A stretch of DNA of 64,000 nt, from assembly GCA_003020985.1 (NCBI GenBank), contig PXRM01000020.1, positions 21,771-85,770 of the forward strand, given 5' to 3'. A program made the position numbers and the translations under genes. The notes under the pieces were generated by a model. That model was not told the DNA's origin, ran no database searches, and was given only the letters and a program-made list of their open reading frames with translations. This DNA is from Halobacteriales archaeon QS_4_70_19. Lineage in GTDB: Archaea > Halobacteriota > Halobacteria > Halobacteriales > Haloarculaceae. This document shows, piece after piece, positions 8,346 through 17,251 of this stretch. Numbering within the stretch: position 1 is the stretch's first letter; the number at the start of each line of letters is the position of its first letter.

Positions 8346-8530
8346 GAGGCATTCTTGCTCGTGTCACGGCAGGCACCGTAATGGGCTTTCTGTCCACCGA
8401 AGCCGCGTCCCGATGCCGGTTGGCATCGAGAGCCCGGTCCGTGCCGGCCGTCGAACCGCGAGCCGATTCGAGAAGCCACACCGCGATGTGCGTAATTACG
8501 ATACTTCTGGAATAGAACTGAATATCGTCT

Positions 8531-8545
8531 CAGGATTTATGAATT
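8531..8545 (+). promoter_or_regulatory. TATA-box promoter for the 93-residue gene at 8571
   Basis: AT-rich GGATTTATGAATTTC lies about 30 nt before the ATG at 8571, in a locally AT-rich stretch (8495-8570). This fits a leaderless haloarchaeal promoter and supports the downstream start. Confidence 0.4.
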
Positions 8546-8570
8546 TCAAAGACGTAGCTATGGTTGATTG

Positions 8571-8852
8571 ATGTGCGTAACGCACGTGGGGGAGTCCCTG
8601 TTCATCGGTGCGAACCAGGACGCCGCGCTCACCGCCCAGGGGGTGGGGATGGAGGTGGACAAGCCCCTGAGCATGGCCCACAGCGGCGAGGGGGCGCAGG
8701 CGGCCTACGAATCCACGTCCCGCAACGTCCGCGAGGCTCGTCGCGAGGGCGAGGTCAGCGGCTACACCGACGCGGACCGGCAGCGACAGTCCGAGGCTGA
8801 CGACAGCCGAGCGGCGGCCGACTCCAGCGACGGCACCGGGACGCCTATGTGA
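8571..8852 (+). CDS. Hypothetical 93-residue acidic protein
   Basis: Unrecognised protein beginning MCVTHVGESLFIGANQDAAL, with a hydrophilic, Ser/Asp/Arg-rich C-terminal half. No transmembrane segment or motif. A TTG one codon upstream is also possible; the ATG is preferred because of the TATA-like box 30 nt upstream. Its stop codon (in CTATGTGAGCC) falls at the very start of an 84-bp sequence that recurs at 22896, so this is probably the natural upstream neighbour of nop5 before the CRISPR island arrived (inference). Confidence 0.5.
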   Translation: MCVTHVGESLFIGANQDAALTAQGVGMEVDKPLSMAHSGEGAQAAYESTSRNVREARREGEVSGYTDADRQRQSEADDSRAAADSSDGTGTPM

Positions 8853-8928
8853 GCCACCCCGCAACGGGGCCGCATGGACGGTACCGACTCCTCGGACCGC
8901 GGCTGGTTCGAGGGAATCGACCGCGACG
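8845..8928 (+). repeat. Left copy of 84-bp direct repeat (nop5 leader and first 18 codons)
   Basis: This stretch is identical to 22896-22979 except for one base (C at 8884, T at 22935). It runs from the last codon of the upstream gene, through a small hairpin (CCCCG-CAA-CGGGG, 8857-8869), over the nop5 ATG at 8874 and 18 codons. After it the two copies remain homologous at protein level but diverge strongly. The two copies flank the whole CRISPR-Cas/vapBC region. Confidence 0.9.
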
Positions 8929-9152
8929 CCGCGGCCGCGGCCATCCGGAGCGGGAGCGCCGAGGAGCCCGCCGACTGGCCGGCCCGCGCCGTTGAGGCCG
9001 GGTTCGCGGCCGACGAGGCTGACTACTACGACGCCCTCCACGAGACCACGGCGGCGCGGGTGGCCGTCGCCGTGGCCGAGGCGGAGCGCGCCGGCGACCG
9101 CCAGCTGGTCCACGCCGTCCGGGCAATGGACGACATAGTCAGAATACTATAA
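8874..9152 (+). pseudogene. Truncated 5' fragment of nop5 (displaced original head)
   Basis: A 92-codon frame starting MDGTDSSDRGWFEGIDRDAA and ending with AVRAMDD then IVRIL and stop. It aligns along its length with residues 1-89 of the intact Nop5 at 22925, then stops matching exactly after the sequence CGGGCAATGGACGAC (9120-9134). The fragment is GC-rich like host genes, whereas the corresponding part of the intact copy is less so. I read it as the original N-terminal part of the host nop5, cut from its body by insertion of the island. It lacks the coiled-coil and NOP RNA-binding domains, so it cannot work as Nop5. Confidence 0.85.
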
Positions 9153-9303
9153 TAGGCCTTGTTTAGACGCTATCGAATGGCAGAGTCAGGTGGCACTTCG
9201 CCTACTCCATACTCGGGAATGAACATTTCACGGACCAGTTTCGCACTGAGAGTACAACACCTGAGAGCCGATCGTGGTCGCGTCTAAACAAGGTTCTATG
9301 ATA
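9147..9303 (+). mobile_element. MITE-like element with 14-bp inverted ends and 8-bp target duplication
   Basis: CCTTGTTTAGACGC (9157-9170) and its exact reverse complement GCGTCTAAACAAGG (9280-9293) bracket about 110 bp with no coding capacity. Each inverted end is two bases inside an 8-bp flanking repeat: CTATAATA (9147-9154) and CTATGATA (9296-9303), seven of eight identical. The layout is that of a short non-autonomous insertion sequence derivative, about 141 bp without the duplication. It lies 12 bp after the end of the truncated nop5 homology. The family is not assigned. The stretch from 9304 to the array at 9468 holds no gene that I can see. Confidence 0.65.
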
Positions 9304-9467
9304 CTACTGAGAACAGATCACCGACGAGCCGTGCTCAGCTGTCGTCTGCCGCAGTTTACCTGAAACTGGTCGCGACCGGAAGTGATGGTTTTTCCCCGAC
9401 CCAACTCCGATCTCTGAAAGTACAGCCGAAATAGCAAGACCGGACTGATAATTATCGACCAGGACGG

Positions 9468-12400
9468 AATTCAACCCTACGAGGGTCCGTCTGTAACACC
9501 TCCGTCGTGTGGATTCCGCCGATGAGTCGCGGGCTTCAACCCCACGAGGGTCCGTCTGTAACCGCTGGATTGGTACGCCTCGAACAACGGCGCCGAGGCT
9601 TCAACCCCACGAGGGTCCGTCTGTAACGCGTCGGACGTTGTTCCGGAACTCGTCCGAGTCCATGCTTCAACCCCACGAGGGTCCGTCTGTAACGCGCCGA
9701 CAGGCCGAGATCGACGCCAAAGAGTCACAGCTTCAACCCCACGAGGGTCCGTCTGTAACGGTTCCTCCTCGGTGAGTCCGAGCGACTGGGTGAGTGCTTC
9801 AACCCCACGAGGGTCCGTCTGTAACTCGGTGTTCGGGCCGCCAGTGACCGTGAAGCCCTCGCTTCAACCCCACGAGGGTCCGTCTGTAACGCATCCAGCC
9901 CTTGTCGAGTTCGCCCTGTGCGTTGCTTCAACCCCACGAGGGTCCGTCTGTAACCAGCCGCTCGATCCTCCGGTTCACCGACTGCCGGCAGCTTCAACCC
10001 CACGAGGGTCCGTCTGTAACCCAGGGCCAACCCGGCGCCGGCGTGGACGTCGGCGAGCTTCAACCCCACGAGGGTCCGTCTGTAACGGGAGCGGACCGGA
10101 CAGACGGACCCCTCGGTGGTGGCTTCAACCCCACGAGGGTCCGTCTGTAACCGGCGGCACAGTAGCTAACGATACAAATTCTTAGCATGCCCCACCGAAA
10201 CGCTTCAACCCCACGAGGGTCCGTCTGTAACACTGGTCCGTGTCGACAGCGCCGCCGAAGCTGTCGCTTCAACCCCACGAGGGTCCGTCTGTAACTACGA
10301 CCAGTCCCACGACCGACGACCTGCTACCCCACGCTTCAACCCCACGAGGGTCCGTCTGTAACCCGCACCGCCCGTTACGCTCTCACAACACGAGGCGCTT
10401 CAACCCCACGAGGGTCCGTCTGTAACCAACTAAGTGGTTGGCGCTACTGGTGCTTAGGTAGGCTTCAACCCCACGAGGGTCCGTCTGTAACCAGCTCACT
10501 CAATCTCCAGCCAATAACACAGGAGGCTTCAACCCCACGAGGGTCCGTCTGTAACAGCTGTCGGGCGCGGAAGCCCAGCCAGTCGACGCCGGCTTCAACC
10601 CCACGAGGGTCCGTCTGTAACCATCCTCGGAATGAGCCAGCGCCCCGCGAACGTAAAGCTTCAACCCCACGAGGGTCCGTCTGTAACGCCGCGTGTTGGC
10701 CTCGTCCCAGGCCTCGACGATGCTTCAACCCCACGAGGGTCCGTCTGTAACCAGCACTGCCTGTCGGCCCGGGTCGACGTACCCCTCGCTTCAACCCCAC
10801 GAGGGTCCGTCTGTAACGCCGTCGGCCGCCCACGGAAGCTGCGCGCTCCAGGCGCTTCAACCCCACGAGGGTCCGTCTGTAACGAGGCTACATGAGTCCC
10901 ACGGAGCTCAAATGGATGCTTCAACCCCACGAGGGTCCGTCTGTAACTACCCCTGCAACCTGAACCGATGAAACAGAGAAATGGCTTCAACCCCACGAGG
11001 GTCCGTCTGTAACTCGTCCACCGTGCCGGTCAGGATGGCGTCGGCGTGCTTCAACCCCACGAGGGTCCGTCTGTAACTAGATTGCGACGCCGGAGTTCAC
11101 GTCCCACGTATTGCTTCAACCCCACGAGGGTCCGTCTGTAACCGCGGCCGTCGGGGAGAGTTGGCGCCCGGTCGCCGGCTTCAACCCCACGAGGGTCCGT
11201 CTGTAACTCGACGAGCCGCTGGTGCTGGTCGCGACGGATGCTGCTTCAACCCCACGAGGGTCCGTCTGTAACTAGTGACGTCCAGGCTGGTCGAACTGTG
11301 GTTGCTGTCGCTTCAACCCCACGAGGGTCCGTCTGTAACTGTTCGAGATCCGCGAGTCCCGCGGGACGGAGCTGATGCTTCAACCCCACGAGGGTCCGTC
11401 TGTAACCGACGCGAATCCCCGCTGCACCGCCGGTGATGCTGCTTCAACCCCACGAGGGTCCGTCTGTAACTCGTCGTGCTCGTCACCGTCGTGCCCGTGT
11501 CGTCGGGCTTCAACCCCACGAGGGTCCGTCTGTAACAGTACGACGTGACCTGGTTCTCCGCGATCTCCTCCAGCTTCAACCCCACGAGGGTCCGTCTGTA
11601 ACGAGGATGCAGAGATAGGGGCCGTCGACGACCGTGCGGCTTCAACCCCACGAGGGTCCGTCTGTAACCGGGCCCGCAGGATGTCCGCGAGGGCGTTGAC
11701 GCCGCTTCAACCCCACGAGGGTCCGTCTGTAACTGTCTTATCACTCATGCTCGCTTATTGGGGACAGAGGCTTCAACCCCACGAGGGTCCGTCTGTAACC
11801 CGATTCGACTGGGCCGAGACGAAGACGCCAGGCGGGCTTCAACCCCACGAGGGTCCGTCTGTAACGCCTCCCACCATTGGCGCGGCCTGTCGTAGCGGTC
11901 GCTTCAACCCCACGAGGGTCCGTCTGTAACCGCCGGGGCCTTTCGCAAAGGTTTCCACGGAGTGGCTTCAACCCCACGAGGGTCCGTCTGTAACAACCCA
12001 GCGTCAGCATCCCCGACGAACTGCTTGAGGCTTCAACCCCACGAGGGTCCGTCTGTAACGTGACGACCTCGCCGACCGCCAGCCCGGCGACGTCGCTTCA
12101 ACCCCACGAGGGTCCGTCTGTAACGGGCCTGCCGGCACTGCTGCTCGCGTTCCTCGAGCTGCTTCAACCCCACGAGGGTCCGTCTGTAACATCCGGCTGG
12201 CTGACGACCATGCTTACGGCGCCGTAGCTTCAACCCCACGAGGGTCCGTCTGTAACGCGGATGACTGATGCAGTCGATCGACTCCGCCGACGGCCTCGAG
12301 GGCGCTTCAACCCCACGAGGGTCCGTCTGTAACCCTCGATCTCATCCTCCAGCTCGCGCTTCTCCTCGCGCTTCAACCCCACGAGGGTCCGTCTGTAACC

Positions 12401-12727
12401 GTCGCGACGGCGACGGCCGGGGCCATGTGGGGCGGGCTTCAACCCCACGAGGGTCCGTCTGTAACTGGCTCGGGATGGGCCCCACGCTCGGCCGGGAGCT
12501 GCTTCAACCCCACGAGGGTCCGTCTGTAACGGCCTGTCGGTAATCAAACTCGTCGCGGCGAGGCTGCTTCAACCCCACGAGGGTCCGTCTGTAACGCAGG
12601 GCCCCGACCACACGGTGGTGCGGGTGCGATAGCTTCAACCCCACGAGGGTCCGTCTGTAACCGAGTCGCGTCCCCCTCGACCCCGCGGAGTCCATTGGCT
12701 TCAACCCCACGAGGGTCCGTCTGTAAC
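9468..12727 (-). CRISPR. Type I-B CRISPR array, 50 repeats and 49 spacers
   Basis: Fifty 30-bp repeats start at 9468, 9533, 9598 and so on to 12698. On the plus strand each starts GCTTCAACCCCACG and ends CCGTCTGTAAC. On the transcribed (minus) strand the repeat starts GTTACAGACGG and ends GGGTTGAAGC, giving the GTTGAAGC-type 8-nt crRNA handle usual in haloarchaeal I-B systems. Spacers are 34-37 nt, except one of 50 nt (10152-10201) and one of 47 nt (12257-12303). All repeats appear identical except the one at 9468, which differs at three positions (AA for GC at its edge and an internal C to T), marking the leader-distal end. The leader is therefore on the right, next to cas2. Confidence 0.98.
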
Positions 12728-12831
12728 CATAGCCGATTCACCGGCTGTATGGCTCTATATGCCCGAATGCATATCACGATTTCCATCGATTGTCAGTAAC
12801 CCGCTAACCCCCCGGGGGTCGATGGAAAGGG
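12728..12831 (-). promoter_or_regulatory. CRISPR leader with a 9-bp inverted repeat
   Basis: The 104-bp, relatively AT-rich spacer lies between the cas2 stop and the first repeat, on the side where new spacers should be added. It contains TTCCATCGA (12781-12789) and its exact reverse complement TCGATGGAA (12819-12827), 29 bp apart, and AT-rich CTATATG and GCATAT segments around 12754-12773 that could hold the array promoter on the minus strand. The palindrome may be a protein site for Cas1-Cas2 adaptation, or a stem that ends the cas mRNA; sequence alone cannot decide. Confidence 0.7.
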
Positions 12832-13101
12832 CTACAGGAACTGCTGGTCGTCCATCGGATCTTCACCGAATACGTGCCTCTCAACGTATTTTTCGGAGGA
12901 CATCCGGTACACCATCACCGATTCGCCAGCTTGGAGCATCGATTCGAGCTTCGATTTCACTTCTTCAAGAGTCCCCTCGGTGAGTTCCCCCTCGAATACC
13001 GAGTTCTGGACGTGAGTGAGATATCTCCGAAGGTACTTGAGGAACTTCGGCGTCCGATCAGCCTGCACGTCGTAGACGACGATGACGTAGGGCACAATCA
13101 C
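12832..13101 (-). CDS. cas2: CRISPR adaptation protein Cas2
   Basis: Small Cas2 protein (about 89 residues) with the ferredoxin-like start PYVIVVYDVQADRT carrying the conserved Asp, then KYLRRYLTHVQNSVFEGEL and a C-terminal DPMDDQQFL. It forms the Cas1-Cas2 integrase that adds spacers. Several in-frame GTG codons are possible starts (13107, 13104, 13101, 13095). I chose 13101 because GTG there overlaps the cas1 TGA (GTGA), the junction type also seen elsewhere in this operon; 13095 would give the shortest, family-typical N-terminus. It is the last gene of the operon and abuts the leader. Confidence 0.93.
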   Translation of the reverse strand: MIVPYVIVVYDVQADRTPKFLKYLRRYLTHVQNSVFEGELTEGTLEEVKSKLESMLQAGESVMVYRMSSEKYVERHVFGEDPMDDQQFL

Positions 13102-14090
13102 CACCACCGCTCGAAGGGAACGTACTCCTCACCGGTGAGGAGGTGCTTCTTCAGCTTGTACACCTCGATGCGGAGGAGATACTGGTAGCTCACTTTCCGA
13201 TTCAGTCGTGGATGTTCGATGGTCTCATCGAGTGTCTCCTCGAACGCCTTCGAGAACGTCTTCCGGCCGCTCTCGTTCAGTAAGCAGGCGTTGAGATCCT
13301 CCTCGAAATCGTCCAGTCCTAGCTGATTCCGATTCACGAGGCGGAAGATGACACGATCGGCCAGTAGTGGTTTGAACAGGTCTGCGATGTCGAGTGCGAG
13401 CGAGTAGCGTCGCTCCCCGGGTTCGTGGAGGAAGCTCACGGCCGGGTCAAGCGCAGTTGCCCGAATCGCGGACACGACGTTCGCGTACACCAGCGAATTG
13501 CCGAACGAGATGAGACTGTTCACCTCGTTGTTCGGCGGATTGTACTGGCGACCGGCGAAGACGAATCCCTCCGGGAGTACATTATCGAAGATGGAGTAGT
13601 ACGCCCGTCGAGCGGTGGCCTCGACACCCATCAACTCGTTCGTATCCATCTCCGAATCGAGAGCCGCCGATTGCGCCTCCAGTCGAGTGATGACGTCCCC
13701 GAACTCGTGGCCACGACCGTCGTAGTACTTTACGTTCGCCCGCATGTTGTGGATGCTCCCCTGGATGATCTTCCGGGCGATTGGGCGCCGGCGTTCGGGG
13801 TTGTCGTAGGCCCGCACCTGCTCGACGAGCGTTCGCCCGGAGGTCTGGCCACGTTCTGGCATGATCGAGCCGGCATAGTAGTCATTCCAGCCGAAGACGT
13901 GCATCGCGACGCCACTATCATTGAGGAACGAGATGAGCCGCGTGTTGAAGTCTATCTGCCCGTGTAGGAACAGGCCCTCGGCGTTCTCGATCGGGAGATA
14001 CTTTTTTTCGCCCTCCTCGGTGACGAGCCGGACGGTATCGTTGTGGCGTTCCAGGCGGCCGTCGGTGAAGACGTGGTAGTTATCGTTCAT
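13098..14090 (-). CDS. cas1: CRISPR integrase Cas1
   Basis: Cas1 of 330 residues, the usual size for type I-B. An N-terminal beta domain (NYHVFTDGRLERHNDTVRLV) leads to the helical catalytic domain. The metal-binding residues are expected in NPPNNEVNSLISFGNSLVY (Glu), FLHEPGERRYSLALDIADLF (His and Asp). It works with Cas2 and Cas4 in spacer integration. The ATG at 14090 overlaps the cas4 stop by one base (TGATG) and agrees with the normal Cas1 N-terminus. The longer upstream frame is antisense or shadow reading through cas4. Confidence 0.97.
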   Translation of the reverse strand: MNDNYHVFTDGRLERHNDTVRLVTEEGEKKYLPIENAEGLFLHGQIDFNTRLISFLNDSGVAMHVFGWNDYYAGSIMPERGQTSGRTLVEQVRAYDNPERRRPIARKIIQGSIHNMRANVKYYDGRGHEFGDVITRLEAQSAALDSEMDTNELMGVEATARRAYYSIFDNVLPEGFVFAGRQYNPPNNEVNSLISFGNSLVYANVVSAIRATALDPAVSFLHEPGERRYSLALDIADLFKPLLADRVIFRLVNRNQLGLDDFEEDLNACLLNESGRKTFSKAFEETLDETIEHPRLNRKVSYQYLLRIEVYKLKKHLLTGEEYVPFERWW

Positions 14091-14659
14091 CAGCAACTCC
14101 AGCAGAAGTCGTGGTAGGCGCACGAGTCGCAGAACGGTTTCTCCTCGGCGGGTGGCGGAGAATCGCTCGTGACGACATCGTAGACGTCTCTGATCGATTC
14201 CTCGACCCACTCGATGCGTTTCTCGGTGAGTTCGACTGTCTCTCGCTTGCGCTCGGTCGGATGCGCGAGCACGCCCTCACGTTCGACGCCTACGACCCGG
14301 TCGAGATACCAGAGGTAGTAACACAGCTGGAGCTTCGCGGGATCGACCAGCGACGAGGAGGGCTTTACCTCCATCACGCGGCCGTCATCGAGTACGTCGA
14401 TCGCGATGGTGCCGTCGATAGAGACGTTCCGGCGCTTCTCCTCGTAGGCCGACTCGTCGACCTGTGTTCCCCGGACGACAGCTGCGTTGTCCCGGTCGAT
14501 TTCCAGGTACCGGGACGCGAACCAGAGTTCGCGCTCACAGACCTCGTAGTACTGCATCATCACGCCGGTGACGTGGAACTCCTCGTCGACTGCCTCGTCG
14601 CGGGCTGATCTAAGGAGTTTCTCTACGGGGTCGTCGGGGACGGAACTGGAGTCGGTCAT
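14090..14659 (-). CDS. cas4: CRISPR adaptation nuclease Cas4 (RecB-like, Fe-S)
   Basis: Cas4 of 189 residues. A PD-(D/E)XK core is visible as TIAIDVLDDGRVMEVKPSSS (Asp and E-V-K). The four cysteines for a 4Fe-4S cluster are one in YYEVCERELWF and three in the C-terminal CDSCAYHDFCWSC. Family members trim pre-spacer ends and select PAM-bearing spacers for Cas1-Cas2. It overlaps cas3 by 4 nt (ATGA) and cas1 by 1 nt, so the three are translationally linked. A second, unlinked Cas4-like gene is at 39866. Confidence 0.95.
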   Translation of the reverse strand: MTDSSSVPDDPVEKLLRSARDEAVDEEFHVTGVMMQYYEVCERELWFASRYLEIDRDNAAVVRGTQVDESAYEEKRRNVSIDGTIAIDVLDDGRVMEVKPSSSLVDPAKLQLCYYLWYLDRVVGVEREGVLAHPTERKRETVELTEKRIEWVEESIRDVYDVVTSDSPPPAEEKPFCDSCAYHDFCWSC

Positions 14660-17250
14660 AGGAACTGATGTTCGACGCTGCTGTCGGGCACGACGAACCC
14701 CATCGTCGGGTCGAAATGCGCTCCCTGGTCCCGGACATCGAGATGGTAGAGTCCCTCGTCCTCGACCAGTAGTGGGAGCTCCCCGATGGCGTCCGCCGTT
14801 TCGCTGTCCTCTCGGTAGTACGGGACCGAGACCCGGAGTGGCTTCGTCTCATCGAGCAGTCGTCCGAGCCTATCGAAATCGTACCTTTGAGCCGCTTCAC
14901 TGATTTGCTCTGCCAGATCACGCTCGCGGTCGGTGCGGGAGATGAACACGTCGGCTGCTCGCCGCTGATCGATGAGTGACAGTTCCGCGAGTCGGTCACC
15001 GCGTACGTCGTCCACCCAGTCGACGTACTCCTGCTTGCCGACGTTCTTCTCCTCGTCCAGTCGCTCGTAGTACTGCTCGACGGCACGACGGGCCACCGCG
15101 ATCTCGGAGAGGACGCCGTCACCGTCGTCGTCACGGACCGAGGCGAGCGTGCTCGCGGCGACCGGGAGGAGCGATGTATCCCGGTTATACACCGCCTCGG
15201 CGGGCGTTCTCGACTGATTGCCGGGTGCGTCGAGCCACCAAACCGTGACTCGGCCGCGGTCTCGCTCGAACGAGCGGTTACAACGGCCGGCCGCTTGAAC
15301 GACCCCGTCGACCGGCGCCAGGTCCCGGTACACCCGGTCGAAGCTGATGTCGACACCGGCCTCGACGAGCTGCGTCGACACCGTGACGAAGGGGAAGTCG
15401 GGCTCGGTGAGCAGCTTCGCCGCCTCGATGAGTGTCAGCCGGTCAACCGGGCGGAGTCGGGTAGAGAGATGGAGGACGGCGGGTGGTCCTTCATCTTTGA
15501 CAGCCTCCATGATGGCCCCCGGATCGACCCCGTTTCCGGCGTCCATATCCAGGCAGTCGGCGTATACCGTTGCCACGTCCGTCACATCGGCAGTATCCGT
15601 GAGGTGTTCGGTGAGTTCGCGAGCGCTGTCGATGGTATTGCAGACCGCGAGTGCAGATTCTCCGTCGTCGAACGCTGTTCGGAGGTCGGCTGCTGCGGGC
15701 TCGTACGGTTTCGGCCCGGACTGCTCGGCGATGTACCGTTCCGTCGACGCGTCGAGTTCGTACCGGACCCGCTCAGTCGCCTTGAAGTACACCTCCGTGT
15801 CGTCGACCAACTCGGTAGCGTTCTTGAACAGTCGCGGCTGGGTCGCCGTCATCGCGATGACTGTCGCGCCGTACTGCTCGGTCAGTATCTCAACGAGCCG
15901 CGGGACGAGTTTCCACCAGTCCAGCGGGAGACTTTGGGGCTCGTCGAGGACGACGACGCTGTCCCGGAGAGCCGGGAGCTTCATCGACTGCCGGTTCGCG
16001 GGGCCGGCCAGACTCTCGAATAGCTGGACGAAGGTCGTCACGGTCAGTCCAGCACGCCAGCTCTCGGCGAGCATCGCCGCGACATCGTCGTTTTGGTCGG
16101 CTTTCTCGGCGTCCTGCTCGTCGTGGATTGTCGTCTCGGCGAGGTGGTGGTGTGCGGTGAGCAGTCGGCCGGTGGTATCCGTGTCGTAGATCTCCTCCAC
16201 CTCGTCGACCACTTGGTCGATGATGCTCGTGAACGGGAGTGCGTAGATGATCCGTTCGCCACCGAGTCGATTCCGGAGGTCAAACGCGGCAGAGAGCCCA
16301 GTTAACGTCTTTCCAATCCCCGTCGGGAGCGTGAGCGTGGCGACCCCGCCTCCGCCTTCGGCGAACGCCTCGCAGGCATCGAGGACCGAAGTCCTAGCCC
16401 GCGACCGGAGATGGTTTAACTGCTCCGAGCAGGTCCCGTCCGGATCGGCACTCACACCGGCTTCGATCTCGCTCACGTGGTCGTCGAGCCGTTCCAGGGA
16501 CGGCTGTTCCGCCGCGTACGTGCTCCGGTCGTCGGCCGCGCCCGCGGCGCTCGTCTTGTCCGCGAGCACGAGCGTACTCCAGCACTGTAGAGCGAGCCCG
16601 TAACAGGAGCTCGAGAGGGAATCGCGGTCGATCCCCGGAGCCGTTCCTGTCGTCGCGACCGTCGCGGCGATGTCACCGAGCAGTTCTTGGAACCCATCGT
16701 GGAACGCGCCCCAATCGGCCGCGCCCGCCGTCGCGTCCTCGAAGACCTCGGTGGCCATTTCCGGCGCGTTCTCGTCGATGTCTTTGATCTGTCTTGCGAT
16801 AGCGTTCTGTCGCTGCTCGTTCGCGTTCCGCTCCCCCGGATCGACCCCCGCCCGGCGATGGGCACGAGTGTGAACGTAGTCGGCGATATCGGGGAGAAAT
16901 CCGTGGTGTTTGGCGACGGACACGAATCCCGCCACGCAGGTCTCGGTGTCGAACCCGCGAGCGTCGAGGGTGAAGTACGCGGCGAAGGAACCGAGCGGGG
17001 AGTGGTGTCGGAGTAGCTCCGGATTCGGACTCCGGTCCTCCAACAGGTACTCCTGGAAGAACGTCGTGGCCTTCCCGAAGTCGTGGACGTACGCGAGTGT
17101 CTCCACGACAGTGCGGAGTGATTCACCTTCAGGAGTCGTCGCGTCCCCGGGAACGACGTGTTTGACACGCCCGGCAACATCGGTGAGGTGGTCAACCAGT
17201 TCGACGCCCGGTCGCCCGTCCTCCGGAGGGTGTGAGTAGACGATATCCAT
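14656..17250 (-). CDS. cas3: Cas3 HD nuclease-helicase
   Basis: Cas3 of 864 residues, combining an N-terminal HD nuclease with a DExD/H-type superfamily 2 helicase. HD-domain residues include SHP (6-8), DHL (20-22) and the His-Asp pair in AYVHDFGK (56-57). Helicase Walker A is TLPTGIGKT (308-316), and motif II reads DEPQ (436-439) rather than DEAD or DEAH. Motif VI is near VQAAGRCNRSFERDRG. It unwinds and degrades target DNA after recruitment by the Cascade complex. The ATG at 17250 begins MDIVYSHPPED and lies just after the cas5 stop; longer upstream frames read antisense through cas5. Confidence 0.96.
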   Translation of the reverse strand: MDIVYSHPPEDGRPGVELVDHLTDVAGRVKHVVPGDATTPEGESLRTVVETLAYVHDFGKATTFFQEYLLEDRSPNPELLRHHSPLGSFAAYFTLDARGFDTETCVAGFVSVAKHHGFLPDIADYVHTRAHRRAGVDPGERNANEQRQNAIARQIKDIDENAPEMATEVFEDATAGAADWGAFHDGFQELLGDIAATVATTGTAPGIDRDSLSSSCYGLALQCWSTLVLADKTSAAGAADDRSTYAAEQPSLERLDDHVSEIEAGVSADPDGTCSEQLNHLRSRARTSVLDACEAFAEGGGGVATLTLPTGIGKTLTGLSAAFDLRNRLGGERIIYALPFTSIIDQVVDEVEEIYDTDTTGRLLTAHHHLAETTIHDEQDAEKADQNDDVAAMLAESWRAGLTVTTFVQLFESLAGPANRQSMKLPALRDSVVVLDEPQSLPLDWWKLVPRLVEILTEQYGATVIAMTATQPRLFKNATELVDDTEVYFKATERVRYELDASTERYIAEQSGPKPYEPAAADLRTAFDDGESALAVCNTIDSARELTEHLTDTADVTDVATVYADCLDMDAGNGVDPGAIMEAVKDEGPPAVLHLSTRLRPVDRLTLIEAAKLLTEPDFPFVTVSTQLVEAGVDISFDRVYRDLAPVDGVVQAAGRCNRSFERDRGRVTVWWLDAPGNQSRTPAEAVYNRDTSLLPVAASTLASVRDDDGDGVLSEIAVARRAVEQYYERLDEEKNVGKQEYVDWVDDVRGDRLAELSLIDQRRAADVFISRTDRERDLAEQISEAAQRYDFDRLGRLLDETKPLRVSVPYYREDSETADAIGELPLLVEDEGLYHLDVRDQGAHFDPTMGFVVPDSSVEHQFL

Positions 17251-17251
17251 T

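Noticed and set aside
8496-9113. A 205-residue minus-strand frame over the left nop5 head
   Set aside because: Antisense shadow of the 93-residue gene and nop5 head; the N-terminal ATG-side sequence is not protein-like.
9477-12786. Many short reading frames inside the CRISPR array (for example with repeated PHEGPSV or YRRTLVGLK peptides)
   Set aside because: They are translations of the 30-bp repeat in different frames, not genes.
12728-12831. Array promoter placed on the left (9304-9467), giving transcription to the right
   Set aside because: The degenerate repeat is on the left, the repeat's conserved GTTGAAGC end reads on the minus strand, and cas2 with an AT-rich leader lies on the right.
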